A stretch of DNA of 64,000 nucleotides, taken from the NCBI GenBank assembly GCA_009702045.1, contig WLIV01000001.1:1-64000 (forward strand), given 5' to 3'. This DNA is from Actinomycetota bacterium (lineage in GTDB: Bacteria; Actinomycetota; Acidimicrobiia; Acidimicrobiales; Ilumatobacteraceae). The notes beneath the pieces were generated by a model. The model had not been told where the DNA came from. It saw only the letters and a program-made list of their open reading frames with translations, and searched no databases. The position numbers were made by a program, and so were the translations under genes. This document shows, one piece after another, positions 32,379 through 40,995 of the stretch (position 1 is its first letter; every line of letters starts with the position of its first letter).

Positions 32379-32384
32379 TACAGT
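32379..32384 (+). promoter_or_regulatory. Predicted -10 of the DUF4287 gene
   Basis: TACAGT, six bases, then GTG at 32391. Leaderless geometry; the region from 32206 to here shows nothing else recognisable. Confidence 0.4.
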
Positions 32385-32390
32385 CTCGCT

Positions 32391-32600
32391 GTGGCAGAGC
32401 AGCTGAAGGGGCCGGCGTCATACTTCCCGTCGATCGAGAAGAAGTACGGCATGCCCATCGCACACTGGATGTCGCTGCTGGACGCGATGCCGCCGGTGCG
32501 TCACTCCGAGATGGTGGCGATGTTGAAGAGCGACCACGGGCTCGGCCACGGACACGCCAACGCCCTCGTCGCGCAGTTCCGTGCCGACCGCAAGCTCTGA
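32391..32600 (+). CDS. DUF4287-type small protein
   Basis: 69 residues from a GTG. SYFPSIEKKYGMPIAHWMSL and HSEMVAMLKSDHGLGHGHAN match the DUF4287 pattern of short helical proteins found in Actinobacteria and other soil bacteria. Function unknown. It follows the last ybaK fragment and could be the outermost cargo, or native flank; no further repeat follows it. Confidence 0.75.
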   Translation: MAEQLKGPASYFPSIEKKYGMPIAHWMSLLDAMPPVRHSEMVAMLKSDHGLGHGHANALVAQFRADRKL

Positions 32601-32668
32601 CTGACCGCCGCTGAGGTGCGTCTACTCGCCGCATCGGGACGGCTGAACCGAGCGCGCCGTCTGGGCCG

Positions 32669-33568
32669 TCAGGTGCCGACCACGCCACCCGCGATCACAT
32701 CGACGACGATCGCCGGCTTGCCTGATTGCGTGAACATCACGGCTTGCGCGGCGATGAGTTGGCGCCCGGAGTGCTGCACCGTAGCGATGCACTTCAACTC
32801 CCCGCCGTCGGCGGGAATGGGACGAAAGAACACTGCATTCATGGTGACGGCCTGCACGTCGTAGCCATCTGCGGCGACCGACCGGATGAGGTCGTCGCAT
32901 GCCCGTTCGCCCATCAGCGCGGCACAGCCACCGTGCAGTCCGAGGCGTTCATTGGCGAGTTCCGGATGGGCGAGAAACGACATCGTGAGCGTGTCGGCGG
33001 TGCGGTCGAGCACGCGGCCGCCCAGCGTGTGCAACACCGAGCCGTTGAACTGTTTGAAGTCGAAATTGGCAGGTGGGGCGAGGTCGCCGATCGCGCCGGC
33101 GGCGCGTTCACTGTTGGGGAGTACGGCGAAGCGCCCGGAGACCGAGGCGACATCGAGGTCGCCGGACCGGACGATGGAGGCGCTGACCGCCCCGCCCTGG
33201 TAGCGCGATGGTTGGCCACCGACGCCGGCCACCACCGGGTGCTCGGCGAACGGGCGCGAGAACAGCTCGATGTGCAGGCTGCTGGTGACGATCACCTCGG
33301 TGGGGTGCACGATGCGCACGCACGGGCCACCCACCACAGTGTCGGCCAACATGAACAACACGCCTGGCGCTGGTAGCCCGTCAAGGCCATGTGACGCTGA
33401 GCCGGGGCGCAGCTCAGAGCGACGCTGCCCGTCGTCAGTGGTGTGGCGGGTGAGGCCGAAGACGATGTCGCTGGGACATACGACGTCTGCTTGCGGGTTG
33501 TGCGTCCAATGGCTCTCGGGCATGCGTTGCACAGTGTACGAAGGAGTGTCGGAGCGCGACCGGGTCAT
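32669..33568 (-). CDS. Double hot-dog thioesterase-like protein
   Basis: 299 residues with two PaaI/acyl-CoA thioesterase-like hot-dog halves. The first half contains HGLDGLPAPGVLFMLADTVVG and the second LGLHGGCAALMGERACDDL, which follows the same H-G-G/G-x-x-x-x-x-x-D helix pattern. The ATG overlaps the stop of the upstream lipoprotein gene (ATGA); an internal ATG 15 codons in is an alternative with a nearby TACACT -10. Acyl-CoA hydrolysis is the likely activity. Confidence 0.75.
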   Translation of the reverse strand: MTRSRSDTPSYTVQRMPESHWTHNPQADVVCPSDIVFGLTRHTTDDGQRRSELRPGSASHGLDGLPAPGVLFMLADTVVGGPCVRIVHPTEVIVTSSLHIELFSRPFAEHPVVAGVGGQPSRYQGGAVSASIVRSGDLDVASVSGRFAVLPNSERAAGAIGDLAPPANFDFKQFNGSVLHTLGGRVLDRTADTLTMSFLAHPELANERLGLHGGCAALMGERACDDLIRSVAADGYDVQAVTMNAVFFRPIPADGGELKCIATVQHSGRQLIAAQAVMFTQSGKPAIVVDVIAGGVVGT

Positions 33569-34209
33569 GCTCCCGGGGGGACGAACGCAGCGGGGTCGCT
33601 GGTTTCGGTGAATGCGGTCAACGTGATCAGCAGGTCGCCGTCGTCGAGCTTTGCAAGCATGCCGTCGTTCAACACGCAGTAGACCGCGGTGCCTCCCGAC
33701 ACTGGCAGGTCGACGCAGATGGCAGGTTGCCCGGCGAACGTCTCGGCATGCGCAACGGACGGGCCGATCTTGGCCTGGTTGTCGCGTCGCAGTCGCTTTG
33801 CTGTGTCGGCCGCGTAGAAATCAACCGTCGCCAGGGTGTCACTGATTCTGGACGCGTCGAACCTGTCGGTGCACGGAGCCGACAGATCTACAGTGCAGGT
33901 AACGGCCAGCGTCTCGGTCTGGATGTAGTGCACGTTGCCGACGGTGACGCTGCGCCTGCCCGGTTCCAGCACCACACTCGCGGGGCGGGTGACCGCACCG
34001 TATTTGGTGAGCACGTCGTACGTGGCCGAGATGGGGCCGGTGGCGGGCGCATCGAGTTTCGTGAGCACCGAGTCGACGTTGACATCACCGGTGAGGCTGC
34101 CAGCAGGGAACGGGTTGTCCTCGAAATGGGGACGCTTGCCGGTGAAGCATCCAGCGAGCAGCAATGCGGGTAGGACGAGGAGGAGCGCGTGTGCGCCACG
34201 ACGAGACAT
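33565..34209 (-). CDS. Lipoprotein of unknown function
   Basis: 214 residues. The signal sequence AHALLLVLPALLLAGC ends in a clear lipobox (LLAGC), so it should be lipidated and anchored outside. The mature part is a beta-rich domain with three or four further Cys (VTCTVDLSAPC, ICVDL, VYCVLNDG). It reads TYDVLTKYGAVTRPASVVLE, a style seen in mycobacterial LppX/LprG-like lipoproteins, but the similarity is too weak to name it. It is the first gene of a two-gene operon with the hot-dog protein. Confidence 0.78.
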   Translation of the reverse strand: MSRRGAHALLLVLPALLLAGCFTGKRPHFEDNPFPAGSLTGDVNVDSVLTKLDAPATGPISATYDVLTKYGAVTRPASVVLEPGRRSVTVGNVHYIQTETLAVTCTVDLSAPCTDRFDASRISDTLATVDFYAADTAKRLRRDNQAKIGPSVAHAETFAGQPAICVDLPVSGGTAVYCVLNDGMLAKLDDGDLLITLTAFTETSDPAAFVPPGA

Positions 34210-34332
34210 CGCTCGAGACACTACGGCGTCGAGGCGTCGGGGCGTCGCATGACGGCCACGATCTGCGGTTTCCTGAGTGATGATTCGCTGGAGGTTCGCA
34301 CAGCGAGCCTCCATCTCCGTAACCTTCGAAGC

Positions 34333-35184
34333 GTGATTCGCCTCGATGCCGCCACGGTGCTGCTGCAGTGGTCGGCCGGTGGCCTGCTGTTCCTCTGGTT
34401 CACCACCCGCCGGCGCGAAGTCGGTGTCGGCTACGGCTGGCTGTTGCGCGGCAACTATCTGTTGCTCGCCGTCGGCGCTGCCGCGCTCGGGTTCCACTTC
34501 GATGTCGTGCCCGTGCGCGAAGCGGCATCGATCGCAGTTGCCGTTGGCGCGTTGTTCGCATTGGTGATGTCGATTGTCCGCCGCAAGGCCGGTGTGTCGG
34601 GTCAGACCGATGAGCACGACCGCCGCTCCGCCCGCGTTGCCGAGATGACCGGTATCGAGCGCGAGGTCGCGACTCGTACCGAGGGCCCCGAGTTCGATCC
34701 GCGGCTCGACCTCATTGCTCCGGCACTGGGCGCGGTAGGCCTGGTTGCGGCGGCGCTCGACGCTGGTGGTAATCCGGCGGTGTCGCTGCTGCGTGCCTTT
34801 GCGGGCGCAGCCTTCCTGGGTGCGGTCTCCGACGCGATGCTGCTGGGTCACTGGTACCTGGTGCAGCCGGGTCTGCCTCGGCGGCACCTCAACGAACTGG
34901 TGAAGGTGCTGGGCTGGGTGTGGCCGTTCGAGATCATCTCGCTGCTGCTGCCGACTGGCATGGTGTCGGTGTGGAACGGCTCCATCGATGACGGCTGGAG
35001 CGGCCAACTCGGCTGGTTCTGGGCAGCGTGCGCTGTGGGCACCATCGTGTTGGTGTGGGTCACCCGGGCGGCGTTGCGCGAGCGTTACTACTCGGCGGTG
35101 ATGGCCGCCACGGGTCTGCTCTACCTGGCGATTCTGACGGCCTTCGGTACTGACCTGGTGGCTCGTGCCGTGCTCAGCGGCTGA
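34333..35184 (+). CDS. Multi-pass membrane protein of unknown function
   Basis: 283 residues from a GTG at 34333, about eight membrane helices. Notable loops are RNYLLL-like GWLLRGNYLLLAVGAAALGF, SDAMLLGHWYLVQPGLPRRH and the C-terminal RERYYSAVMAATGLLYLAIL. An ATG at 34249 would add a 28-residue non-hydrophobic N terminus; I prefer the GTG because the first helix starts next to it and TAACCT lies about nine bases upstream. No family recognised. Confidence 0.65.
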   Translation: MIRLDAATVLLQWSAGGLLFLWFTTRRREVGVGYGWLLRGNYLLLAVGAAALGFHFDVVPVREAASIAVAVGALFALVMSIVRRKAGVSGQTDEHDRRSARVAEMTGIEREVATRTEGPEFDPRLDLIAPALGAVGLVAAALDAGGNPAVSLLRAFAGAAFLGAVSDAMLLGHWYLVQPGLPRRHLNELVKVLGWVWPFEIISLLLPTGMVSVWNGSIDDGWSGQLGWFWAACAVGTIVLVWVTRAALRERYYSAVMAATGLLYLAILTAFGTDLVARAVLSG

Positions 35185-35198
35185 AGGCGCGCCTTCAG
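35181..35198. terminator. Short perfect palindrome after the membrane protein gene
   Basis: CTGAAGGCGCGCCTTCAG, 18 bp, beginning in the stop codon region of the membrane protein gene. It can fold as a short hairpin with almost no loop. There is no T-run, so termination is only possible. Confidence 0.4.
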
Positions 35199-35224
35199 GA
35201 ATAGGTGAAGTCTGATTTTCAAAT

Positions 35225-35230
35225 TACTCT
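35225..35230 (+). promoter_or_regulatory. Predicted -10 of the acyl-CoA dehydrogenase gene
   Basis: TACTCT, then six bases and the ATG at 35237. Leaderless geometry in an AT-rich patch. Confidence 0.45.
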
Positions 35231-35236
35231 GATGTC

Positions 35237-36397
35237 ATGCGCGACATCCCCCGTACCGTCTATCTCGATGAGCACGAGCAGTTCCGTGCGGCGTTCAATG
35301 CCTTTCTCGCCAAGGAAGTGGTGCCCAACCACGAACAGTGGGAGAAGGATGGCATCACCCCCCGGGAAGTGTGGTTGAAGGCTGGCGCCGATGGCTTTCT
35401 CGGGCTCACGGTGCCCGAGCAGTACGGCGGTGGGGGAACCGACGACTACCGCTTCGCCGCAGTCATGCAAGAAGCCGTCAGCTACGTAGGTGCGATCGGT
35501 TCAGCGATGGGTTTCACGCTGCACAACGACATCGTGCTGCCGTACTTCCTCGGCCTGTGCAACGATGCGCAGAAGACGCGTTGGCTGCCTGGTATGTGCA
35601 CCGGTGAGCTCATCGGTGCGATCGCCATGACCGAGCCCGGTGTTGGCAGCGATCTTGCCAACATGCGCACCACGGCCGTCAAGCACGGCGATACCTACGT
35701 CGTCAACGGCAGCAAGACGTTCATCACCAACGGCATCAACAGCGACGTCGTCGTGGTGGCCGTCAAGACCGACCCTACGCAGAAGCACCGCGGCATCAGC
35801 CTGCTCGTCCTCGAGCGCGGCATGAAGGGGTTCGAACGTGGTCGCAACCTCGAGAAGTTGGGCATGCATTCGCAGGACACCGCAGAGTTGTTCTTCAGCG
35901 ATGTCGAAGTGCCGGCTGCCAACCTGCTGGGTGAGGAAGGCAAGGGGTTCTACTACCTCATGCTCAACCTGGCCCAAGAGCGGTTGAACATGGCGGTGGG
36001 GGCGCTGTCCGTGTGCCAGGCGGCGCTTGACCAGACGATTGCTTACACCAAGGAACGCATGGCGTTCAGTCAGTCCGTGGCGTCGTTCCAGCACAGCAAG
36101 TTCCTGTTGGCAGAGCTGAGCACAGAGACCCAGGTGGCGCAGGTCTACGTCGACCGCTGCATCGAACTCCACACCGCCGGCGCGTTGTCTGCGGAGCAGG
36201 CGTCGGCGGCGAAGTTCTATTGCACGGAGCTGCAGAACAAGCTGGTCGACCGCTGTCTGCAGCTGCACGGTGGGTATGGCTACATGCTCGAGTACCCGAT
36301 CGCTCGCGCCTGGGCCGACAGCCGCATCCAGACCATCTATGGCGGCACGAGCGAGATCATGCGCGAAGTCGTCGGTCGCGCCGTCATCGGACGCTGA
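35237..36397 (+). CDS. Acyl-CoA dehydrogenase, standard length
   Basis: 386 residues. FAD and substrate motifs are AMTEPGVGSDLANMRT, FITNGINSD and LQLHGGYGYMLEYPIARAWAD. The catalytic Glu position normally lies in the segment IYGGTSEIM; here the residue before GG is Tyr-Gly rather than Glu-Gly, so the base is more probably in LAQERLNMAVGA (isovaleryl/long-chain position, Glu before RL). It is monocistronic between two hairpins. Likely acts in fatty-acid or branched-chain amino-acid breakdown. Confidence 0.92.
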   Translation: MRDIPRTVYLDEHEQFRAAFNAFLAKEVVPNHEQWEKDGITPREVWLKAGADGFLGLTVPEQYGGGGTDDYRFAAVMQEAVSYVGAIGSAMGFTLHNDIVLPYFLGLCNDAQKTRWLPGMCTGELIGAIAMTEPGVGSDLANMRTTAVKHGDTYVVNGSKTFITNGINSDVVVVAVKTDPTQKHRGISLLVLERGMKGFERGRNLEKLGMHSQDTAELFFSDVEVPAANLLGEEGKGFYYLMLNLAQERLNMAVGALSVCQAALDQTIAYTKERMAFSQSVASFQHSKFLLAELSTETQVAQVYVDRCIELHTAGALSAEQASAAKFYCTELQNKLVDRCLQLHGGYGYMLEYPIARAWADSRIQTIYGGTSEIMREVVGRAVIGR

Positions 36398-36427
36398 CGG
36401 CCACTCTCCACCCCACGCATTTGCGGC

Positions 36428-36490
36428 GTCTGTGTCGCGGCCCGGACGGCGGAACACCGAGATCAGGGCCGCGACACAGACGGGGTTTTT
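36428..36490 (+). terminator. Rho-independent terminator built from an interspersed palindrome
   Basis: GTCTGTGTCGCGGCCC (36428-36443) pairs perfectly with 36466-36481, then GGGG and five T. The left arm is identical to the sequence at 6385-6400. Confidence 0.8.
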
Positions 36491-36540
36491 GGTGAGTTGG
36501 TGGCGCGCTCCGAAGTGCAGCCGGGCAGACTCTGAGTCCC

Positions 36541-38169
36541 ATGACCGCCTCGATCCATGTCCGTGAGCTCGCACTGGCGCTCGGTGCCCGACACCTCTTC
36601 GAAGGACTCGAGTTCGCCGTCGACCCCGGCCAGCGTGTGGGCCTTGTGGGACCGAACGGTGTCGGTAAGTCGACGCTGCTGAAGGTGCTGGCCGATCAGC
36701 TGCGGCCTGATAAGGGCACCATCACGAGGAACCCGGCGAACGCGATCGTCGGCTACCTCGCCCAGGAACCCGACCGCACCGAGGAGACGGTGAGCGAACA
36801 CCTCGCGCGACGCACCGGTGTGGCTGCCGCACAGGACGCGCTCGATGCGGCAACGACAGCCATGGCCGTTGGTGACGGCAGCGCTGACGATCAGTACAGC
36901 GATGCACTCGACCGGTGGCTGGCAATCGGCGCTGCGGACTTCGACTCGCGCGTCGGTGAGGTGTGGGCCAGCCTCGGTCTCCACGCCCGCCTCCTCGATG
37001 AGCGGATGTCCGTACTGTCCGGTGGTGAGGCCGCCAGGGTGGGTCTCGCCGTTCTGCTGCTCGCGCGGTTCGACGTATTCCTACTGGATGAGCCGACCAA
37101 CGATCTCGACCTTGATGGACTCGACCTGCTCGAGAAGTTCGTGGTCGGTCAGGCTGCAGGGTGCGTGATCGTCAGCCATGACCGCACGTTCTTGCAGCGC
37201 ACCATCACTCACGTGGTGGAAATCGATGAGTTCAGTCACCGAAGCACACGTTTCGCCGGTGGGTGGGATGCGTACCTGCGCGAACGCGAGGTGGCGCGCG
37301 ACCAAGCGCGTCAGGCGTACGACGAGTACGACAACAAACGATCGTCGCTGGCCGGACGCGCACAACGTGAGCGGGAGTGGGCGACGCAGGGTGTGTCGAA
37401 GGCGAAGAAGAAACCCGACGACAACGACAAGAATGCCAAAGCATTCAAGGTCAACCAGAGTGAGCAACTCGCCGGTAAGTCCGCCCGTACCGAGAAGATG
37501 CTTGAGCGGTTGGATGTTGTGGAAGAACCGCGTGAGGCGTGGCAACTGCGGCTACAGATCGCCACGGTCGAACGCAGCGGCGACGTGGTGGCGCGTCTCG
37601 AGCATGCTGTAGTGGAGCGCGACTCGTTCACGCTTGGGCCGATCGACCTCGAGATCGGCTACGGCGAGCGTGTGGTCATCGAAGGGCCGAACGGCAGTGG
37701 AAAGTCGACGCTGCTCGGCGCATTGCTGGGGGAGATCGAGCTGACGGGCGGCACGCGGTGGGGTGGTCCCGGTGTCGTGGTCGGCCGCTTGGAGCAGGCG
37801 CGGCAACAACTGACCGGGGCGGCCACGGTGTTGGACGCGTTTCTGGGAGCGACAGGGATGGTGGTCAGCGAGGCCCGCACACTGCTGGCCAAGTTCGGCA
37901 TCGCCGCAGCGCATGTCGGCCGCCCGGCCGAGTCGCTCTCACCAGGCGAACGCACCCGCGCCGTGCTGGCGTTGCTGATGGCGAAGGGTTCGAACTGCAT
38001 TGTGCTCGACGAACCGACGAACCATCTCGACATGCCGGCTATCGAACAGCTCGAGCAAGCGCTGGAGACGTTTCCCGGCACCGTGTTGTTGGTGAGCCAC
38101 GACCGTTCGCTGCTCACCAACGTGCGCCGCACGCGCACGCTCAGGCTGCAGGACGGGCGTGTGCTCTGA
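36541..38169 (+). CDS. ABC-F family ATP-binding protein
   Basis: 542 residues with two ABC domains and no membrane part. Walker A motifs are GPNGVGKST and GPNGSGKST; signatures are LSGGEAARVG and LSPGERTRAVL; Walker B parts are VFLLDEPTNDLDLDG and CIVLDEPTNHLDMP. The linker is basic and helical with KKPDDNDKNAKAFKVNQSE. ABC-F proteins act on the ribosome in translation or antibiotic protection. Its 3' end overlaps the convergent MFS gene by 29 bp. Confidence 0.92.
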   Translation: MTASIHVRELALALGARHLFEGLEFAVDPGQRVGLVGPNGVGKSTLLKVLADQLRPDKGTITRNPANAIVGYLAQEPDRTEETVSEHLARRTGVAAAQDALDAATTAMAVGDGSADDQYSDALDRWLAIGAADFDSRVGEVWASLGLHARLLDERMSVLSGGEAARVGLAVLLLARFDVFLLDEPTNDLDLDGLDLLEKFVVGQAAGCVIVSHDRTFLQRTITHVVEIDEFSHRSTRFAGGWDAYLREREVARDQARQAYDEYDNKRSSLAGRAQREREWATQGVSKAKKKPDDNDKNAKAFKVNQSEQLAGKSARTEKMLERLDVVEEPREAWQLRLQIATVERSGDVVARLEHAVVERDSFTLGPIDLEIGYGERVVIEGPNGSGKSTLLGALLGEIELTGGTRWGGPGVVVGRLEQARQQLTGAATVLDAFLGATGMVVSEARTLLAKFGIAAAHVGRPAESLSPGERTRAVLALLMAKGSNCIVLDEPTNHLDMPAIEQLEQALETFPGTVLLVSHDRSLLTNVRRTRTLRLQDGRVL

Positions 38170-39499
38170 CGCGGCGTGCCGCGAAGATTCCGATTGCTGC
38201 CAGTACTGCTGCGATCGCGAAGTTGGTGGCGAGTGCGCCAGTGAGTGACCACTCGGTGCGATCGGAGAGCGCCACCGTTGCGCCGCCAATTCCACCCATC
38301 AGCGAGAACCCGACGCTGTCGGCGAGCGCCACCTGGCTGCTGATTTCACCCTCCCGGCCCTCCTCGGCATAGCTCATCGCCGAGACGGTGGCGGGGTTGT
38401 ACAACAGCCCCACTCCGAGGCCGCCGATTGCCCAACCGAGGAACGTCGCCCACAGCGGCCAGTGCGACCACAGCACCGGCGCGGTCAAGCCGATACCGAG
38501 CAGCATCACGATGTAGCCCTGGCGGATAGCGCGAGCAGGGTTGTTGGCGGGCCGTCTCGCTCGGACCCATTGCCCGACTGTCCACAACAATGCGGCCCCG
38601 ATGATGATGAACCCCTGCACGAATGGTCGGGCGCCGTGGATCCGGTCTGCCGCCAAGGGTACGAAGCTGTCCACGCCGAGGAAGGCCGCCGTGGCGAGGA
38701 GGCGACAGGCGATGATCGCCGGGAAGCCGTGCCGTGCGCGCAGCACACCTGGCGGAAACAGATGACGCAACGCGGGCAGACCGACGGCAATGCCGATCGC
38801 AACGGAGGCCGCTACCGCCGCGGGATTGGCGTATTGCAGGCCGGTGACAATCGCGCCGATGCCAATCGCTGCGCCGAACGCAGATGGGATACGCGTTCGG
38901 CGTCGTTCCATTTCGACCGGCCGATACGGCAGCATCGGGCGCACTGCGAGCGCTCCGACGGCCAGTGCCGCCGGTACGAGCCCGAGGAAGACCCACTTCC
39001 AGCCGAACTGATCGGTGATCCAACCCGACAACGCTGGGGCGAACAGACTGGGCAACACCCACCCTGCGGACAGATAGGCGTAGATCATCGGTCGACGATC
39101 AGCTGGGAACGCTCGGGTGACGAGGGCGTACCCGATGGGGGAGAACGCGCCGGTGCCGAGCCCTTGGATGCCGCGACCGATCACGATCCAGACCATCGAC
39201 GGGGCGAAGGCGGCGACGAGTAGCCCGCTGGTGAACATCGCGATGCTGATCGTGAACGGCAATGCGGGGCCTTTGCGATCAGCGAGTTCGCCGGCGACCA
39301 CCAGCGACACCAGGTTCGCCAGGGTGTAGATCGCGATCGCTGCCCCGTACAGCGAGTCGCCACCGAGCTCGTCGGTGATGGTCGGCAGCGCCGTGATCAC
39401 CGCTGTCCACTCGAAGGCAACCAGCGAGACCGCGAGCACCAGGCCGGCGGCCAAGAGTCGTTGTTGGGTGTTGAGGCGCGTGTGGACAGCGGATGTCAT
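38141..39499 (-). CDS. MFS transporter, drug-export type
   Basis: 452 residues, 12-14 membrane helices. The motif A-like loop is GELADRKGP and the motif C-like segment is GIQGLGTGAFSPIGYALV, a feature of drug/H+ antiporters. It follows the amidase gene with a 4-nt overlap, so the two are one operon. Substrate unknown. Confidence 0.87.
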   Translation of the reverse strand: MTSAVHTRLNTQQRLLAAGLVLAVSLVAFEWTAVITALPTITDELGGDSLYGAAIAIYTLANLVSLVVAGELADRKGPALPFTISIAMFTSGLLVAAFAPSMVWIVIGRGIQGLGTGAFSPIGYALVTRAFPADRRPMIYAYLSAGWVLPSLFAPALSGWITDQFGWKWVFLGLVPAALAVGALAVRPMLPYRPVEMERRRTRIPSAFGAAIGIGAIVTGLQYANPAAVAASVAIGIAVGLPALRHLFPPGVLRARHGFPAIIACRLLATAAFLGVDSFVPLAADRIHGARPFVQGFIIIGAALLWTVGQWVRARRPANNPARAIRQGYIVMLLGIGLTAPVLWSHWPLWATFLGWAIGGLGVGLLYNPATVSAMSYAEEGREGEISSQVALADSVGFSLMGGIGGATVALSDRTEWSLTGALATNFAIAAVLAAIGIFAARRVRAHARPAA

Positions 39500-40905
39500 G
39501 CGGGGGCGCCGGGGGCCACCAAGGGCCAGGGCCGAGTGCGCTCGAGGGAGAGCGCGAGGTCGAGCAGCAGTGGCTCGGTGAAGTGACGACCAAGGATCTG
39601 CAGGCCGATCGGCAGGCCGTCGACGGTGCCAGCCGGGACGGAGATCGCCGGGTTGCCATGCAGGTTGGCGGGGAATGTGAGTCTCCCGTTGTTGCCCTGC
39701 CCGGCGTCGAGGCCACCGAACACGCCGGGCAGCGGCCCTTCAGCGTCGAACGCGATGTCCGGATTGGTGGCGGTCATCACGAAGTCGACACCGTCAGCGG
39801 GGTCGAAGATCCGGGCCATCGCTTCGTTGACCTCCATGCGCCGCCGCTCGATCTTGCCGCGCACAGCGGAGTTGTAGGCACCTTGCGTCATCGTCAGGCC
39901 GAACCGGATCTCCGGTGTGAGCGTGTCGGCGCACTCGGGCCACAGGCTGCGCAACTGCTCTTCGATCTCCAGGTTGCCGCTGATCGCCCACGCCGTTCCC
40001 ATTCGCGGTACTGCAGTTTCTGCCCCATCGACGCGCTTCATGCCGAGGTGCTGCACGAGCTCGACCCCGGCTGCTTCGAGCAGCTCCCACATCACGGGCG
40101 ACACCGTGGCGTTGCCCCAGTCAGGAGCGAACGCCACGCGGGCCCCGCGCAACTCTGCGAGATGGGTTCCGAGGCTCGCCTCCCACCCCTCGACGCGGGG
40201 CAGGCTGATGGGGTCGCCCGGGTCGAAGCCGTTACACACGTCGAACCAGCGGGCGGTGTCGCGCACTGAACGCGAGACGCAGCCGACGGTGACGGTGAGG
40301 TTGCCGTACTTCGACTTCGGCCCGCGCGGGATGCGGCCCAGCGTCGCCTTCAGCCCGACCAGCCCAGTGAAGCCAGCGGGGATACGGATGCTGCCGCCGC
40401 CGTCTCCGGCCGTCGCGAGCGTCAACAGGCCGCCGGACACCGCGGCTGCCGCCCCGCCGCTGCTGCCGCCGGGTGTTCGCCCGTGTTGCCAGGGATTGTG
40501 CGTGGCGCCGTGGAGCACCGTGCGGGTGACGTTGACGCCGCCGAACTCACTGGCCGTCGTCTGCCCGATCGTCACTGCGCCGCCGATGTCGCGTAGGCGC
40601 TGCACCATCGTGCTGGTGTGACCGGCGATCTGGTCGCGCAGTGGCACGGATGCGTGCGTATCGGGCCAACCCTGCACCGAGTCGAGTTGCTTGACTCCGA
40701 GTGGTACGCCGCCGAACGGCTTGCTGACGTCGGCGGTAGCCGCAGCGAACTCAGCCTCCTGCGGCGCCAAGAACGAGAACGCATTCAGCGTGCTGGCCTC
40801 GATCGCAGCCAATGTCGCAGTGAGCTCCTCAGCTGGTGATCTGCGGCCGGCCCGGAATTCCTCGACGAGCGAGCAGGCGTCCCCTTGCCACGGTGTGTCG
40901 CCCAT
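39496..40905 (-). CDS. Amidase-signature enzyme
   Basis: 469 residues. The Ser-cisSer-Lys triad is visible: Lys in GVKQLDSVQGW, cis-Ser in GGSSGGAAAAVSGGLLTLAT and the nucleophile Ser in GDGGGSIRIPAGFTGLVGLK. It would hydrolyse amides of unknown identity. It is not clearly GatA, because it is shorter than GatA and sits beside a transporter and not beside gatB or gatC. Confidence 0.87.
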   Translation of the reverse strand: MGDTPWQGDACSLVEEFRAGRRSPAEELTATLAAIEASTLNAFSFLAPQEAEFAAATADVSKPFGGVPLGVKQLDSVQGWPDTHASVPLRDQIAGHTSTMVQRLRDIGGAVTIGQTTASEFGGVNVTRTVLHGATHNPWQHGRTPGGSSGGAAAAVSGGLLTLATAGDGGGSIRIPAGFTGLVGLKATLGRIPRGPKSKYGNLTVTVGCVSRSVRDTARWFDVCNGFDPGDPISLPRVEGWEASLGTHLAELRGARVAFAPDWGNATVSPVMWELLEAAGVELVQHLGMKRVDGAETAVPRMGTAWAISGNLEIEEQLRSLWPECADTLTPEIRFGLTMTQGAYNSAVRGKIERRRMEVNEAMARIFDPADGVDFVMTATNPDIAFDAEGPLPGVFGGLDAGQGNNGRLTFPANLHGNPAISVPAGTVDGLPIGLQILGRHFTEPLLLDLALSLERTRPWPLVAPGAPA

Positions 40906-40995
40906 GGCTCAACACTGTACTCCCAACACTTCCATCGGGCCCTCGGGCCGCCGCCCTGCCGCCCAGACCGCCCTGTCACCTAGAGTCGTCGTCAC

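Noticed and set aside
33565-35007. 480-residue minus-strand frame
   Set aside because: The upstream part is antisense to the membrane protein gene; the real gene starts at the lipoprotein signal at 34209.
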